A DNA stretch of 64,000 nucleotides from Gnomoniopsis sp. IMI 355080. Its lineage: Eukaryota > Ascomycota > Sordariomycetes > Diaporthales > Gnomoniaceae. The translations under genes were made by a program, and so were the position numbers. How positions within the stretch are numbered: the first letter of the stretch is position 1; every line of letters begins with the position of its first letter. This document shows positions 42,739 through 55,658 of this stretch, piece by piece. Location: contig JAPEVC010000197.1 in assembly GCA_027946555.1 (NCBI GenBank), positions 1 through 64,000 of the forward strand, in the 5' to 3' direction. A model generated the notes under the pieces. That model did not search any database. It was not told where the DNA came from and saw only the letters and a list, made by a program, of their open reading frames with translations.

Positions 42739-45441
42739 GCCCATCTTCGATGTCAAGAGACATTCGGCTCACATATGCATGACCTGTGGTAATTTCTCCA
42801 GAATGTGTTGTGGTGATTGTACCAGGAAGATAAACTCGTTCGAAGTTTTGCACGGGGATACTCCTGCTGCTGGGTAAGGTCTGCAATTTATCCACTGTGG
42901 GCGTTACAATGCCTTAGATCCTAGCTAAAATCGAAAACTTCAATGTATATGATATCTGCGCTTTGCAAGAGGCACACAATGACTTGGCATGATGAAAAAT
43001 CAAAGCAGAGGGGTCTCCTTGCCTATCAATGGAGCCAGATTCAGAGCTTGAAGCTTCCCAGCGATACTTAGTCTGAGAGCTCGAACGCATATATAGAGGC
43101 GTCAGCTCCCCAAATCGTGACCATATGATTTGCCTCATTACAGAGTCAGAGTTGCGGATGGGGTAAGTCAGGCTGGTGCTACCAATTAAGCAGATAAGTA
43201 ATGGGCTAGGGCATGTACAGAGACTGTGGGATTTATTATACCCTGCATGTGGACGAATCGTACACAGCAACAAAAAGTCCAAGATTTCACTATATCCAGT
43301 GCTGGACTTCATAAGAGACAGGGGCTGGGAAAGGGCGAGATCGAGATTAGTTATGCACCTGGGACGGTTTATGGACTCTGAAAAAGACACCATACTGGTC
43401 CATACGCCTTTCATTGTCTCACAAAGACGCGTGGTAGCTCAGTGCATCGAGATTCACCTGATGAAACATGAAGAAAAGCACAGATGGGGGCGACCTGGGC
43501 GGCTGAAGTGCAGCAGACAGATCGAAGGAAAGCGAATTCCATCCGAGTGTGACAGCGAGTGCTCACATATCATGAAAAACCTGAGACGAGGTCCACACGG
43601 CCCACCGTGGTGACGAGTTCCGTGTAAGTGGTCATTACGCTTCGCCAATAGAGTGATTATAAGCACTGCAGCAACCCAAGGAAATATCATGTGCAGACAT
43701 GTGCCAGTTGAACGCTGCTTTCTCATTGGGCCGGGAGGGAATTCGTATTGCAGTAGAAAGGACGGTAGCGAGACGCCGCACGATACTGGGCTACACCGTG
43801 AGAGGCCGGACTGAAAAGTTGAACCTTGCTTATCGACGGCGGACGTTAGGAAGCATAATGAAGAAAGGGTGGTGGTTGGTAAGGGGAGTAGGACTCGGCG
43901 ATCGGCGACGGTCACGTTGAGGTCGCTTTGCGTATTGGCCGGGGTGACGCCATACCCAGACTTTTAGAATGTTGATGTTATGGAATTCTGGGAGGCGGTT
44001 GCCTTGGAGGGTATATTTCCAGTCTCTTGATATATCGTGAGTAATCGAGTGTCTACGAGGCAGGTTGGTGCAATAGCAGGGCGCGTCGACTTGGCGGGCT
44101 TCTTGACGTGGCGTTATCAAATCTCAGGCAGATCCAGTATTTTCTAAATTTAGAGATACATGTATTTAGTACCGCGTACAGGACACTCAAGCATCTGTGG
44201 AAATGATCTGCAGCGTTGCTCCGAACCAAGCCCAAGAAGCAAGAAAACAGCCCGAGAAACAATGCATGGCAGGTGAATTGTGAGTACTAGATAGCCTGCT
44301 GTGCATACCTAGGTGGTTTCCGTATCTGATCCTATCCTATAATAACGTCGGATAGCCTCAGTCATGGTTGCACAATCGAAGAGGCATCGTAAAGTCGAGA
44401 GTTCGAGTTGACTGAGTGGGTCTATGTACCAACGGTCGGCGCCACGTCGCAGTGAGATGGTGATGTACCTCATGGAGGCGGGATGTCACGATACTAAATC
44501 AGACAAGTAACAGCCTTGGCAGTAGTAGCAACCAGATCGAGTTCTTGGTACAGCCTCACAAGGCTATCTACCTATTTAGGCAGGGAGTGAGAAAGCAAGT
44601 CTATGTTTGATGAATTTCATGCACTCGATTAAAAGCTGGAGGGCAGCAAGTGGTGCAACAGCGAGGCGATGATGTAAGCCAGCTAAGCGATATATGGTTG
44701 AAAGGATCTGGAAGGCTGTGCTGGGCACCCGGGCCAGATAGTGGTAGGAGGGCCAGGAGGTCCTTTCGTTTCAACGCCTCGCCCACCACTCGCCCACTGG
44801 CGAGTGGAGGCTTTTGCCCAGCCAAGCCAGCCTGGCAGGCCCGGCCAGCCTGTGTTTCCCCTGGTACGGTGAGCCCCGCAAGCCCTGCAAGCCTGGCTGC
44901 CCTGGCTACCCCGGCTACCCCCTGTAATCTGCAAGTCCCCACGGCCCTGTCAAAAGAGCAATTCCATTTGCACGCACTCGACTTGCATCCCTTCGCAAAC
45001 CTCGTTGAGTTCACGTCATTTCCATCATCCCGCGTTCCAGTCCTCCAAACGCCCACCCAGATCGACCGATTCGCCGACGGCGTTTCACCTCCCGCGAATA
45101 TCAAAGATTATCCATCAGGAAGTGCCTAGTAACCCCACTTGATTTGGGCGCATACTCTAGTAGCTGTCCCATTGCGAAAGCTGTGACCCTACCCAGGAGC
45201 CAACCACCCATCCCGATTTCCTACTGTGCTGACGGCCCCCTCACCTTCAACCTCAAATCGCAGGCCGATACTGCACCCAGTCTTCACCCACCGCAACACT
45301 CGACGACACACCGGTGATCGAATACGAAGCCTATGTCGACCAACTTTCCCAAGATGCTCACCATCTAAGCGGCCCTGTCAATTCTATCCGTCACCCCGGA
45401 ACGATCCGTCACTCGTCTCTCCATAATCGCGCTGTTCAACC
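42739..45441. other. intergenic and leader region, no supported gene
   Basis: Frames at 42914-43414 (-), 43176-43613 (+) and 44650-45129 (+) lack domains. The last is a Pro/Ala-rich translation of the repeat block described separately. TACCTAGGTGG occurs at 44306. The 300 bases before 45442 are C-rich and probably the leader of the FLC gene. Confidence 0.5.
44800..44935. repeat. imperfect GCC/AGCC-rich repeat block
   Basis: A cytosine-rich block of imperfect units such as GCCAGCCTG, GCAAGCCTG and CCCGGCTACC, about 500-650 bases upstream of the FLC start. The units are of varied length and not exactly tandem. The same flavour of repeat (GGCAGGCTGGCAGGCAGG) recurs at about 60222-60245. Confidence 0.6.
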
Positions 45442-48400
45442 ATGCGAATGCTGCATGCGATCGGTCCAAAGAACAAGCTTGGTCAGGCAACGTCCTGCCT
45501 CGGACATGATGACAATACGGAGAGCTTAGCCCAACCATGCCCTTTCGCTTGGGACGCGCAATGTGATGATGAGGTCTTAGGCGTCGACACGAGGGTGAAT
45601 ATGTTGTTGCATAGGGAGACCCATAATGCGAAAAGATGCGAGGAATCCAGGACCCAGCTCCATGACGACCAGACCGCCACTACAAGGCCCGCCAGAAAAC
45701 GACTTGTGCTCTTACCGTCAAGTAGTATCATCAGTCTGCTCATGGTCCTGGCCGTATTCTTGCAACCCACCGCCGCCATCCTGCTCGAGCAATGGTCGAA
45801 TTGCCTTAGTGAAGATGTAACTATGAGCGACCCGAAGGTCCTCCAATGGGTACCTCTTTTCGTAGGCGCTGAGTACGAGCAAATTGACGCGGGCCATCGC
45901 TTGAGAGTCACCGTCTGGGGCAACGTGACGGGCGTATACAACACGAGCGTGATCCTGCCCGCCTGGGACGATCCGATATGGGACGATGCTAATTTCACCG
46001 ACGGCAAGATTGTCCGCAATCCGTTTCCTTTGACCGCTGCGCGCCTCACTACGCTGCACGACAAGGTGAACGTCCTGACGTACCAGCCATACGCCGAGGA
46101 CTTCGACTTTTGTAGCGAAGCTCTCACCAATGCGACCTGCCCACTGGGCCCCGTCTTCAACACTACCGCAATGACCACCCCAGACGGCCTGCCGTCGATG
46201 TCTATGACGAAGGTCTTTTACACGAGCTACGCCTTTACCTCCTTCTCGCCGCAATTTAACATCATTTACGGTGACACTGCCAAGACAATAATTGGGTGTG
46301 TCGCAACAACGGTCACGCCTGATCTGGGGGGCTTGGCTTGGATGTTGAAGTTCTTGCCAATGATTGTTCTCCTGTCGGTCGGATTCGCTACGCTTTTCGC
46401 CAGTATCTACAGCCCATGGGGCACGTCGGACATTTTCCACTGGAGCTCCAATTTTGGACGTCATAACGACCTCTTGCGCCTAGTGACCCCTGGTTTTGGT
46501 GACTGTCTCCAATACATTCAGTTCATTGCTCTCACAGGCGGTCTCACGCTGAATTATCCCGGATTTTACCAGCCCATTGTCAGCCAGGCGTCGTGGTCAG
46601 CCCTGATGTTCAACGAAAGCTTCGTGAGCAAGGAGCCCGGGTTCCAAGCTTTGAGAGACGGTATTTACTATACCAACGGAACTTATGGTCTGCAAGAAAT
46701 CGCACAACTGGTCGGTATGGGTAATGTTGAAGATATCTGGGCCGGGACGATGGTCTGGCTTATGGTTATCATCCTGGTCGTGACAGTCATTACCCAGTTG
46801 GGATTCGGCATGCAATGGATCTATCGATTTGTGAGGAATGATCAAGAGGAGGATCTGCGCAACAAGAACTTCCCCTTTACTGTTGGAAACGTCGTCAGAA
46901 TCGTCTTCAACTTTTTCCTCCTTCCACTAGTGGCACTCTCCATGTTCCAACTGGTCGAAGCCTCTCAATCGCCTGCATATACGGTGGCGCTTGCTGCCTT
47001 AACCATTGTGCTATTACTTATTTTTGCCGCGTGGCTCCTCTACCTAATCACGACAACCAAGCCACGATCGGTCCTGTTCGACGACCTGCCGACAGTTTTA
47101 CTGTACGGTCCGCTCTACAACACATATTCCGACGAAGCTGCTACCTTTGCTCTGATTCCAGCCTTGTTGACTTTCATCCGAGGCATCGGTATCGGTGCAG
47201 TACAACCTGTAGGCATTGCGCAGATTATAATTCTGGCCATCTGCGAGGTCGTGCAAGTCATCACTTTGAATGCCTTCAAACCGTTCTCTTCACCGACTTC
47301 GATGAATGCATATCACACACTTTTCTCGGTACTCCGATTCACGAGCATCATCCTGATGACGGCGTTCATACCGCAACTGGAGGTTGGCGATGGAGCCAAG
47401 GGCTGGGTCGGATATGTGATCCTGCTGATACATGGTGGCGTGTTGGTTCTATGTTTTATGCTCAATGCACTGCAGACTGTCATTGAGGTCATTGCTAGAT
47501 TGATGGGCGCCGGAGGAGACGACAGCAAAGGGCTGTCACAAGGGCCTTTATCGAGAATTTTCGGCGCGAGACAGCTCTCAAGGCGAACCTCGCGGCGTGG
47601 CGCACCATCACGGCAAAGTCAGTTGTCAAGTACGGCAATGCTGAGTGCTGGTGAAGCGGCGAAGGGGGGCTACATTGCACCTGGCGGACGCCTTAGAAGT
47701 GAGTCCGCCGGTAGCATTGGCCTCGTTATGCACAACCACCGACACCAGAGGAGCTCATCTGCACTTGATGCCATGAGCTTCGACACGTCGATGCCACCAT
47801 CGCGGCTTGACAATGCCAGTTCTTTCACGCCGACCACGCCTGGCGAGGCCAGCACTCACTCATTCCTCCCGTCTCCGCAACTGGGATACAATCGCCACAC
47901 GATGCCACCGTCTGCTCTCATGGTCGATTCGCCTGGCGACACCTTTTACAGGCCACCGAGAAGGCGGCGACCGACACTAGAAGAACAATCGCCACACTCG
48001 AGGGCTCGCGCGTCGTGGGTCAACAGCGGTGATTGGTCGCAACGACAGACAAGCCAAGGTGGGGGGCCTGCAACTGATCCGGCAGATATTGAAACCGCGG
48101 ACCGCGGAACGGTAGCGGGCGCGGCACCTGCCACATACACTTCCTTGAATTTTCCTACGAGGACAGACTACTCGACCCGTGAGGTAGATTTCTACTATGG
48201 AGTGCAACGCGGTTCTAAGTTGAATTCGGACGCCCCCCAGAGGAGACTGGGTACGGGTCCTGCAGATCCAACGGGAACGATGGCCACAGCCACGGGCTGG
48301 TTCAAGAATGTGTTTGGCGGCAAGAGGAAAGAGAAGGGCAAGGGCTTCGAGGTCGTGCGTAGCGCGCGTATGCCTCCAGCTATGCGGGCCGGAGGAGGCG

Positions 48401-49047
48401 ACTACGACGATACGGATCCTCCGGAGGGAACCCCGGTAGCTATGGGGGTGCTTCGAAACGGCCCTATTGACTCTGACTCAGACGACGGAGCTAGGCAGCG
48501 GTCCAACACCGCAAGATCGAGCCCCGAAGGCCCTGCGGCCACGGAGCGGCTCCTCAACGACGACGGAGTGAGTGTCACTTCCGAGGACGAGATGCCTCCC
48601 GTAGCAGCCGTTCGACCCAATACCGACACAGGCGGGAGCTTCCATAACCCAAGCCGCAAACCTTCCACTGTATCTAGCGTCGGACGCTCCACGATGGCCC
48701 CAGATGTTCCGCATAAAAGCTCGAGGCGCAAATCAGACCTGATCCAAGGACTTGCGCTCAGTATCGATACGCGGCAACTGCAGCCTAGCCCTGTGATGGA
48801 GCACCCGCCGCAGCAAGCGGCGCCATCTAGACTGCCGTTTGATCGCAGCAGGTCGCAGGCCCACTCGCTCTCCGAGACGGAGGAGTCGAGCGGCGCAGAG
48901 ACTGTGGGCGTGCACCGTTTGTCTAGTGAGGAGAACCAGCGTCCGACGAGTATCGGTACTGTACATGTGCACCATGGTATGAACCGATTTCCGTCGGACA
49001 CGAGGGGAAAGGTGCAGGGAGTTGAGGCGGAACTTGTTGATCGGTGA
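45442..49047 (+). CDS. TRP-like / flavin-carrier (FLC) family membrane protein
   Basis: Fungal ML-domain plus TRP-like channel proteins (yeast Flc1-3, fission yeast Pkd2/Trp663 relatives) act in ER/Golgi or vacuole calcium handling, FAD transport and wall integrity. This is one exon of 1,201 residues. A hydrophobic leader (about 86-104, SSSIISLLMVLAVFLQP) precedes AILLEQWSNCLSEDV and the luminal ML-like domain (about 105-280, with Cys pairs and N-glycosylation sites such as NVTGVYN and NATC). About nine or ten membrane helices lie between 290 and 690. The last 500 residues are a Ser/Arg/Pro-rich cytosolic tail. The start is uncertain: the ATG at 45442 has a fair context (AACCATGC) but puts about 85 residues before the leader. 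ATGs at 45448 and 45601 are also in frame, the last giving a more usual N-terminus of about 33 residues before the hydrophobic stretch. Confidence 0.88.
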   Translation: MRMLHAIGPKNKLGQATSCLGHDDNTESLAQPCPFAWDAQCDDEVLGVDTRVNMLLHRETHNAKRCEESRTQLHDDQTATTRPARKRLVLLPSSSIISLLMVLAVFLQPTAAILLEQWSNCLSEDVTMSDPKVLQWVPLFVGAEYEQIDAGHRLRVTVWGNVTGVYNTSVILPAWDDPIWDDANFTDGKIVRNPFPLTAARLTTLHDKVNVLTYQPYAEDFDFCSEALTNATCPLGPVFNTTAMTTPDGLPSMSMTKVFYTSYAFTSFSPQFNIIYGDTAKTIIGCVATTVTPDLGGLAWMLKFLPMIVLLSVGFATLFASIYSPWGTSDIFHWSSNFGRHNDLLRLVTPGFGDCLQYIQFIALTGGLTLNYPGFYQPIVSQASWSALMFNESFVSKEPGFQALRDGIYYTNGTYGLQEIAQLVGMGNVEDIWAGTMVWLMVIILVVTVITQLGFGMQWIYRFVRNDQEEDLRNKNFPFTVGNVVRIVFNFFLLPLVALSMFQLVEASQSPAYTVALAALTIVLLLIFAAWLLYLITTTKPRSVLFDDLPTVLLYGPLYNTYSDEAATFALIPALLTFIRGIGIGAVQPVGIAQIIILAICEVVQVITLNAFKPFSSPTSMNAYHTLFSVLRFTSIILMTAFIPQLEVGDGAKGWVGYVILLIHGGVLVLCFMLNALQTVIEVIARLMGAGGDDSKGLSQGPLSRIFGARQLSRRTSRRGAPSRQSQLSSTAMLSAGEAAKGGYIAPGGRLRSESAGSIGLVMHNHRHQRSSSALDAMSFDTSMPPSRLDNASSFTPTTPGEASTHSFLPSPQLGYNRHTMPPSALMVDSPGDTFYRPPRRRRPTLEEQSPHSRARASWVNSGDWSQRQTSQGGGPATDPADIETADRGTVAGAAPATYTSLNFPTRTDYSTREVDFYYGVQRGSKLNSDAPQRRLGTGPADPTGTMATATGWFKNVFGGKRKEKGKGFEVVRSARMPPAMRAGGGDYDDTDPPEGTPVAMGVLRNGPIDSDSDDGARQRSNTARSSPEGPAATERLLNDDGVSVTSEDEMPPVAAVRPNTDTGGSFHNPSRKPSTVSSVGRSTMAPDVPHKSSRRKSDLIQGLALSIDTRQLQPSPVMEHPPQQAAPSRLPFDRSRSQAHSLSETEESSGAETVGVHRLSSEENQRPTSIGTVHVHHGMNRFPSDTRGKVQGVEAELVDR

Positions 49048-49572
49048 TGATGGGCCTATACAAGGGGAACATCATGTCACGCAAAATTATCATATATACG
49101 CTGAGAGTTGAAGGCGCTCTCGTGCACTTTGTAACACGACTTAATCAACAGCAGGAGTGGGCGTTGGGCTTCCGAAAATTGGCTACCGCCTTTTTCTTTG
49201 TTTCTTTGGTATACATGGCCGGCATAGATCTGAGATTATTGGGGGAATTTATGTTGTTTGCTAGCGATGGCGCATAAAAATCTTTTGGGTTGGGAATCAG
49301 TTATGAACGTAGGGCGAGCTCGAGCATACGGTGGGGGTGTCTCGTGCTTCTGTAATGTGGAGAGTGTAGGGTAGCTGGTGTAGTGAATTGAATGACTAAT
49401 GTCACCGTGCTTCCAAGAATTGCAATCCAAATGGCTGAGGTTTGAAAATAAAATAAAAATACGAAGCTGAAGCATCCGAGTTACGCTGAAAACCTAATAA
49501 TCAAACTAAAACACCTGGTAGATGTCGAAGAAACCAATCACACAATTCCTGGCTATTCCTCCACCACTGAGA
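49048..49572. other. convergent 3' spacer between FLC and STT4
   Basis: About 525 nt between convergent genes. An AATAAAATAAAAAT stretch at about 49447-49460 could serve in 3'-end formation on the plus strand. No gene is seen. Confidence 0.6.
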
Positions 49573-52500
49573 CTAATAAGGAATCCCGTTCGTCATCAGC
49601 TGGAATTGATCGTATATGCCCGTCGAGTAGCTCGAGTAGCTCTTCCGAATCAACTCCTTCATGAAATCGGCTGCTTCACGCTCGCTCTTCTCTAGCACAA
49701 ACCGCTGCTTGAAGTGGTCTACACTCTCGGGCTTGAAACACGGTAAGCCACTGTCCATCATCAATAGCACAATCTGCGACAGCTTCTCCACATGCATTCG
49801 CGAGGCCAAGAAAGCCTTGACACACAGTTCCTCGAACCACTTGAAGCTCTGGTGGTTCGTGTTGCCACCCATCACAGCAACCATCTCCGAGGTCAGCTTG
49901 AACGGGGCGCGCTCGAACTTGATACCACCGGGGGCGATGTCAAAGCAGAAGCCAAAGTCGATGTGAAGAATGTGCCCGGCATCGTCAATCATAATGTTGC
50001 CATTGTGGCGGTCCTTGAACTGCAGGAGGAAGGAAATGAGACTGTACGCGGCCATGGACTTGACAAAGTTGTTGCGGGCCTGCTGGAAGCGCAGCGAGTC
50101 CTCGTTGCCATACTTGGAAATGAAGTAGTCGTAGAGGCCGTTGACAGCCTCGCGACCGAGCATATCCCGCGAGACTGAGTTGGGGAGCACGTCGATTACG
50201 CCGCAGCCAGGCGCGGTGGCGGTGACGCGGTATGGGAAGACATAAACGTCTAGACCAACGCTATGGAAGATGCCACGGAAGGCTGCAATCATCTGCAATG
50301 CGAGAACGTCTTGACGACAGTCATCGCCAACCTTGAAAATAGCCGATTGCCAGACCTCGTAGGTGTTTTCAGTACCCGGCGAGCCATTTGCTATTGCGTC
50401 TTCATTGAAGTCGCCAGTCTCATCTATGTCTTGGCTCCTTTCCTTCCTGATGCGGAAAGTTGCCATGAATGGGGCCTTTGCGTGACTTTGAAGCGGTTTT
50501 CCGGACTTGCGATCGATGCCGATGACGACGCCATCAGGGTTACTGGGCAGATAGACGCCTACCTCGACCTTGATGTTGCGGAGCTCCTCCTCAATCTTTT
50601 GGGCCTTCTCTGGCTTGGATTTCTTGGCGACAACAAGAGGTTTAAGCTTGCCAGAAATGTCCGTCACCTCGTCGAAAAAGGTGAATTCACGCTCATAGAA
50701 TTCTCTGTCAGTAGCGTCCCAGCTGCTGACCATGCGTTCCGTGACTTTGTCCAGTACAGGCTTGATTTCATCGGGCTGTCTTTCGATTAGCGCCTGAGCA
50801 TTGTATCTTTTGGGGGAAGCTTACGATCAAGCTATCATCATCCTTGTATGAGTTGGCTTTCATATTCCATATAATCTGGTGAGCAAACAGCTGAGAAAAC
50901 TGAGCGGTCTCAATGATGTAACGCTCAACGTAACCCAAAGCATCGTATCGTAGAGTCTGCACAATCTGAGGGACATAGAAGAATGTCACATCGACGGAAT
51001 GGCTCTCCAGTGCCCTCATGGCGTATTGGATTAGTGTAGGGTGATTTTGATACGCCGGCATGAAGTATGTGACAGCGGTAATCGGGTTCACTGGTGCCCA
51101 AAATAATAGATACTGCGTTTGTCAGTAAGAAAATGCCTGGTTCCCAGATTGGCAAACATACCTTCAACTGGGAGGATAAGTCGGCCGGCATCGCGCTACC
51201 CAGTAAGATTGTCAAAGCCTCTGGCTCAGATACACCCTTCTCAGGGTGTTTCAACAGCAACGAACGAACCTCCTTGTGTATTCGGGGCGAATGGAACCTG
51301 GCGCATAACTCGATCGTGAGGGCTGGACTTTCGGCCCACGCTGTGGGCAAAAATGGAATGAGTGCATTCTGAGTACTGTCGTCAGAGCTTGCAAACACCT
51401 TGCGAATCCTACGCAATCTGGACCTGGGTCGATTACTTACTTCAAGTGCGCCTTTGCCAGTGTGAACAAGAGTCGACGGCCGCTGTGCGGGCTCGCTCAA
51501 AGGGTAGACCCACACCGTAAGCCTTGACTGCTCATTCTCCAGGAGCAGGAGGAGCAACTGTTCCTTGGATTGGAGTGCCTGTAAAGACCGGAAGGTCCCA
51601 ACGGAGTGGGCACCGATGAATCCAACGGCCTTTACGGCAGATATTACATCTGTGATGAGGCGCAGCTCCGTCTTGATCTGAAGATTGTTACTGCCAAATG
51701 ACCACTTTGGCGCACTGCAGAACCAGCTCAATGCCGCCGAGAGCAACTTGTCTTTCAGGCGCCACTGGGATACAGGTCCGATTGTGGTCGAAGTCCGGAG
51801 AACCTTGAGACCGAAAAGAACGATCTGAAGTCTGAGTTCTCGCGCCATTGGATGAGGTGTCGCTTTCTTCATCTCCTCGAGTGTCACGTCAAGGAGCCTG
51901 ACAAAGACAGCCTGCGTATCAGGGCTACCTAGGCGAGTCGCATTAAAGTGGCTGCTGAGGAATTGCAACAAGCGTGTATGTGGAGATAGAAGATTATGAA
52001 CCACTTGTTTGCGTTTGGCGAGGGCTTCACGGTCGCTTGGGGCAAATTCCTCTTTCAGGAAAAATGGGTCAGGAGAGGTGATCGAAGTGTTGAACAGTCC
52101 GAGCCCTTTATGTATGCTGACTTCCCACTGCTGCGCAATCTCGTTGAGGATACGAGGTTCCCAGATGGGATTCTCGTTCATTACGCCCAGCCATAAGGAA
52201 ACACCGAGCTTCATAGAGTGCTTTGAGAAGACAGCAAATGGTATGCTGACGAGATAGTGTGCAACAGAGCATTCCTCTCCGGTCTTGCTGCGGCAGAGCA
52301 GAGCGGCGGCTCGACGTAGGATATCGCGTATGTCGGCCATCGGCGTGTGCTTCTTGTGCAAGATGCGGTTCTCGATATGTGCAAGAGCCGACACCGCGTC
52401 AGCACTTTCATTATCAGAACCGGGAAGGTAGGAAGCCCTTCTGTCAATACGCATGAACGTGAGCCACTCCAAACTGTGATCTGGCAACGCCTCCGCGTAG

Positions 52501-55500
52501 CGATATTCCTGTCGAGTGGTGTACTGTGCGATGAAGTCTGAAGCAGTATTGATGTTGCAATCGCCGACCGGGTCGATTGAAGTCAGCCTCTGATCTGTAC
52601 TGGGGATCGAAGCGCCAAGTTCCATCGCGAAGGATCTTCCAAAAGAGATGTGGCCGTATGCGCCTTCATCGTCAAACTCAGACAAGTGAGTTTGTAATAA
52701 TCCCTTGACGTCAGACGGTGAAATGTTGATGGCGGCCGAAACCCATCCTCTGGCGGCCTTGTGCAGTCGGTTCAGGGTGGACTTCCTGAAGCTGTAGTCA
52801 TCTGATAACTCGACTGTCACACTGCCACGGTTTGAAGTAAATGTCGACTGCGGTTCATAGAGATCTGTTTCTGCCTCCAAACAACTAGCCCACATGAGTG
52901 ACAGTAACTCCAGTAGAGCAAAAAGTGAAGTCCGGCGGCACAGCGCAGGTGGTACCTCGCGTATGATACGGTCTGCACATGCATAAGCAGCTTGCTGGAC
53001 GCGTTCAATCCGATGACAGCAATTGCAGAAGATCGTTGCCAACTGCGAGGCTGCATACTGTGCAGAAAAGGTATTGTTTACGCCTTTCAAAGTTTTCCTC
53101 AGATACTTTTCCACCACAACGCTTGTGATACCTTCCATCACGCTGTTGACGTCGGCTCGTTTCATGCTTGGCTCGAGGAAGTACAGGAGAACCTTTGTGC
53201 AGTCACCAGACTCGGCCCTCAGGCTTTCCACGAGGTATGCTGCGCCAAGGAAGATGACCCTGCGATAACTGAGACTCTTGATTTCCGATGCCTTGGAAGG
53301 TACGAGCTCCGCAAGATGTTTTTTTTGCATAGATTCCCTGTCGGAGCTCATACCTCGTCGAAGAACTGTGTTTAACTCCACATCACTTTCAGTTTGTTCA
53401 CCACGTTGCTCCGCAACCAAGGGAGGTGAATGAATGGCTATTGTGCGCAGGTCGTCCGCATGCTTTTTCCCACGCTCGGTACTTGGCAGAAAGCCGTGAA
53501 CGACGATATTAAACCAAGCATCGCGGAGCGCAGCGCGCGAATCATCTTCTGACCAGTCTTTATTGGCAAGATCATTGGACGACATAAAGACCGCCAAAGG
53601 CTGAAGCAGCTGGGAGATTTCTCTTGCCGCAAGCTCGATATCGGATTCCTTCGCATGACTGGTCTGTGGAACATCTCCTTTCGACACGATGCTGTCCAGC
53701 ATGTGGTCCCAATAAACGTCGTACAAAGGGGAATCTTGGTGTAGGTTAGCCGAGATATGGTTCCTAGCGGTGACCAACGCATCCAGAATTGTGGTTTGGT
53801 TCTCTACCACCGCAAAGTGAGTAATGCGCGCAAAACTCCTCATCAAGGACCGAAATTCGAGTTGGCCAATATTCAAAGCCAACACAGCTGCTCCCATAAT
53901 GATGCGCGCGTCGACAGCCTGAGTGATCCTATCGTATTTTTGCAAAAGAATCGATTGGGCCAATGCGGAGATTTTCGGATCGTCACAAGCAGCTGCTAGT
54001 CCACAAATTGCATCGATAACATTTGTGTAGACTCTGGACGTGTCTTCTTCACCAGTCAGCTGTAGAGAGATAGAGCTCCCGGTAGATTGCCTCGGGTTAT
54101 ACACTTGGGAGTCACCGCTGTCCTCAATTCCGAAGTCATGCTTGACGCGTCCATTCTGCTCAGTGACGGGTGAGCTGAGCACATTGCCGAGCGTGTAGAG
54201 AGTAGTGACGACCGCATCGGTGGAAAGCATCTTGAGCACAAATGCTAGGCACTTCGAAGCGGTGACGATGATGTGGCTTTGTGCGCTCGACTTCACGATG
54301 AATCGAGAAATGAAGCGGCTGGCCGGAAGAACGTACGTCGGAGACATCCTGCATACGATCGCCATGGTTCTCAGAACGACCAAGGCGAGGGTCTCGTGTA
54401 CCATCTGATAGTGGTCGGTAATGGTTTCCTCCAGCCATCCCATAAGCGTCTCCGGATCGGCTACAACTTCGTTAAGTCTTGCACAGTTCAGGTAGCTGAT
54501 GATCCCCGAGGCCTTGATCGCGCAGGCAATACTTTGCTGAGACGAAGGGCCCAATTGAATGAAGTCTGCATCGGCGTCTACGTAGCTGAGTTGCTCAGTC
54601 ACAATTTTCGCGTAGGTTGACACAGAGCCGGTGTCTCCCTCTCCACTTCTGGCGGTCACCGGCCTAAGGAGACCTTCGCCTGTCATCAGCAGATCGAGGA
54701 TGTGAGTCTTCTTCAGAGCACTGGTCTCGGCAACGAGCAGAGATGTCGATGAAGCAATGAAGGTCATGAAGCCTTGCTGAAGCAGGATCGCTCCAAGAGG
54801 ACGTCCGCTGTCGGTGTAATGGCGCAAATGCCTCTTCCAGTCCTTCGCAGAACGGTCCTGGGAACGAGTGTGTCGGATGGTGGAGAAAGCCTGCTCCACA
54901 GCCACCAAGTTGTCTTCACTGATTAGCTTTTGGAGGCGCTGGACCAAAGCGAGGCGGCTTCCTGATTTCCAGAAATCTGCTTGAGCGGCGGCGGCATCAA
55001 GGAAGCCCAGCAACGACACGACAACACTAGCAACGCGTATCGCATCCTCAATGTCTCCCTCATCGCCATCTTCGACCCTCCCACGCGATGCATCCTGGAC
55101 ACTGCGCGCACAGGAATTCAGGAAGCCAAGCATATTAGCGGCGACACTTTCATAGATGTCCGCATCGTGGTTGCCCAAGCACAGCAAAGCACACGTCACA
55201 TGGTGTGTCAGAGACTCGTTCGGGGAAGGCTCGACCTTGCGAAAGAATGGTGAGGAAGCAAACTCTTGCTGGTAGGCATCGAGGAGGTAGGGGGTGAGTT
55301 GTCGGCTTAGTCTTTGGGCGTTCTGGCCATTTTGGACCAAGGGGGCAGCTTTGCACAAGGCCAACAAGACTTCGTACTCTCGGATGGTCTGTGGGTGAGG
55401 TTTAGCAATCAGCATCTCGTATCGCGACCGCCTTCAGTAGGCAGAGGCCCTGTGTGGACTCTAGCTCACCATAGGAACCCGTCCAAGGGGTTGCGACTTG

Positions 55501-55658
55501 ACGGACGCTGCCCCATTGACGGCGCCTTTGCCTTTGGCATGACTAGTGCAGGCTCTGCACAGCCGATCCAAATCCGACTTGTCGAAGAGTGCTGTAGACT
55601 TGGAGGCAGAGAGAGCGGCGATCCTCTCCAGCGCCTTGGACCGTATGTCGCGAGCCAT
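49573..55658 (-). CDS. STT4: phosphatidylinositol 4-kinase alpha (Stt4)
   Basis: Makes PI4P at the plasma membrane, feeding PI(4,5)P2, cell-wall and actin signalling. Minus-strand exons are 55658-55470, 55388-51441, 51368-51162, 51112-50825 and 50775-49573, giving 1,944 residues. Introns are 81, 72, 49 and 49 nt. The first ATG gives MARDIRSKALERIAALSAS. The large N-terminal part is helical-repeat-like. The lipid kinase unique/PIK region contains YLLFWAPVNPITAVTYFMP and LRYDALGYVERYI. The catalytic domain near the C-terminus has FKDRHNGNIM (Asp about 1799), HIDFGFCFD (about 1817) and ends YDQFQLMTNGIPY as in Stt4/PI4KA. For the last intron a 31-nt version (AG at 50794) is possible, but the AG at 50776 gives a usual length and joins SLI to PDEIKPVLDK, as in relatives. 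Length matches the family (about 1,900). Confidence 0.95.

Noticed and set aside
44650..45129. 159-codon Pro/Ala-rich frame
   Set aside because: Its composition is explained by the AGCC-rich repeat block; no family features.
50794..50824. 31-nt intron option in STT4
   Set aside because: Too short for the usual fungal minimum; the 49-nt option ending at 50776 has a CTAAT branch-like site and gives the family sequence PDEIKP.
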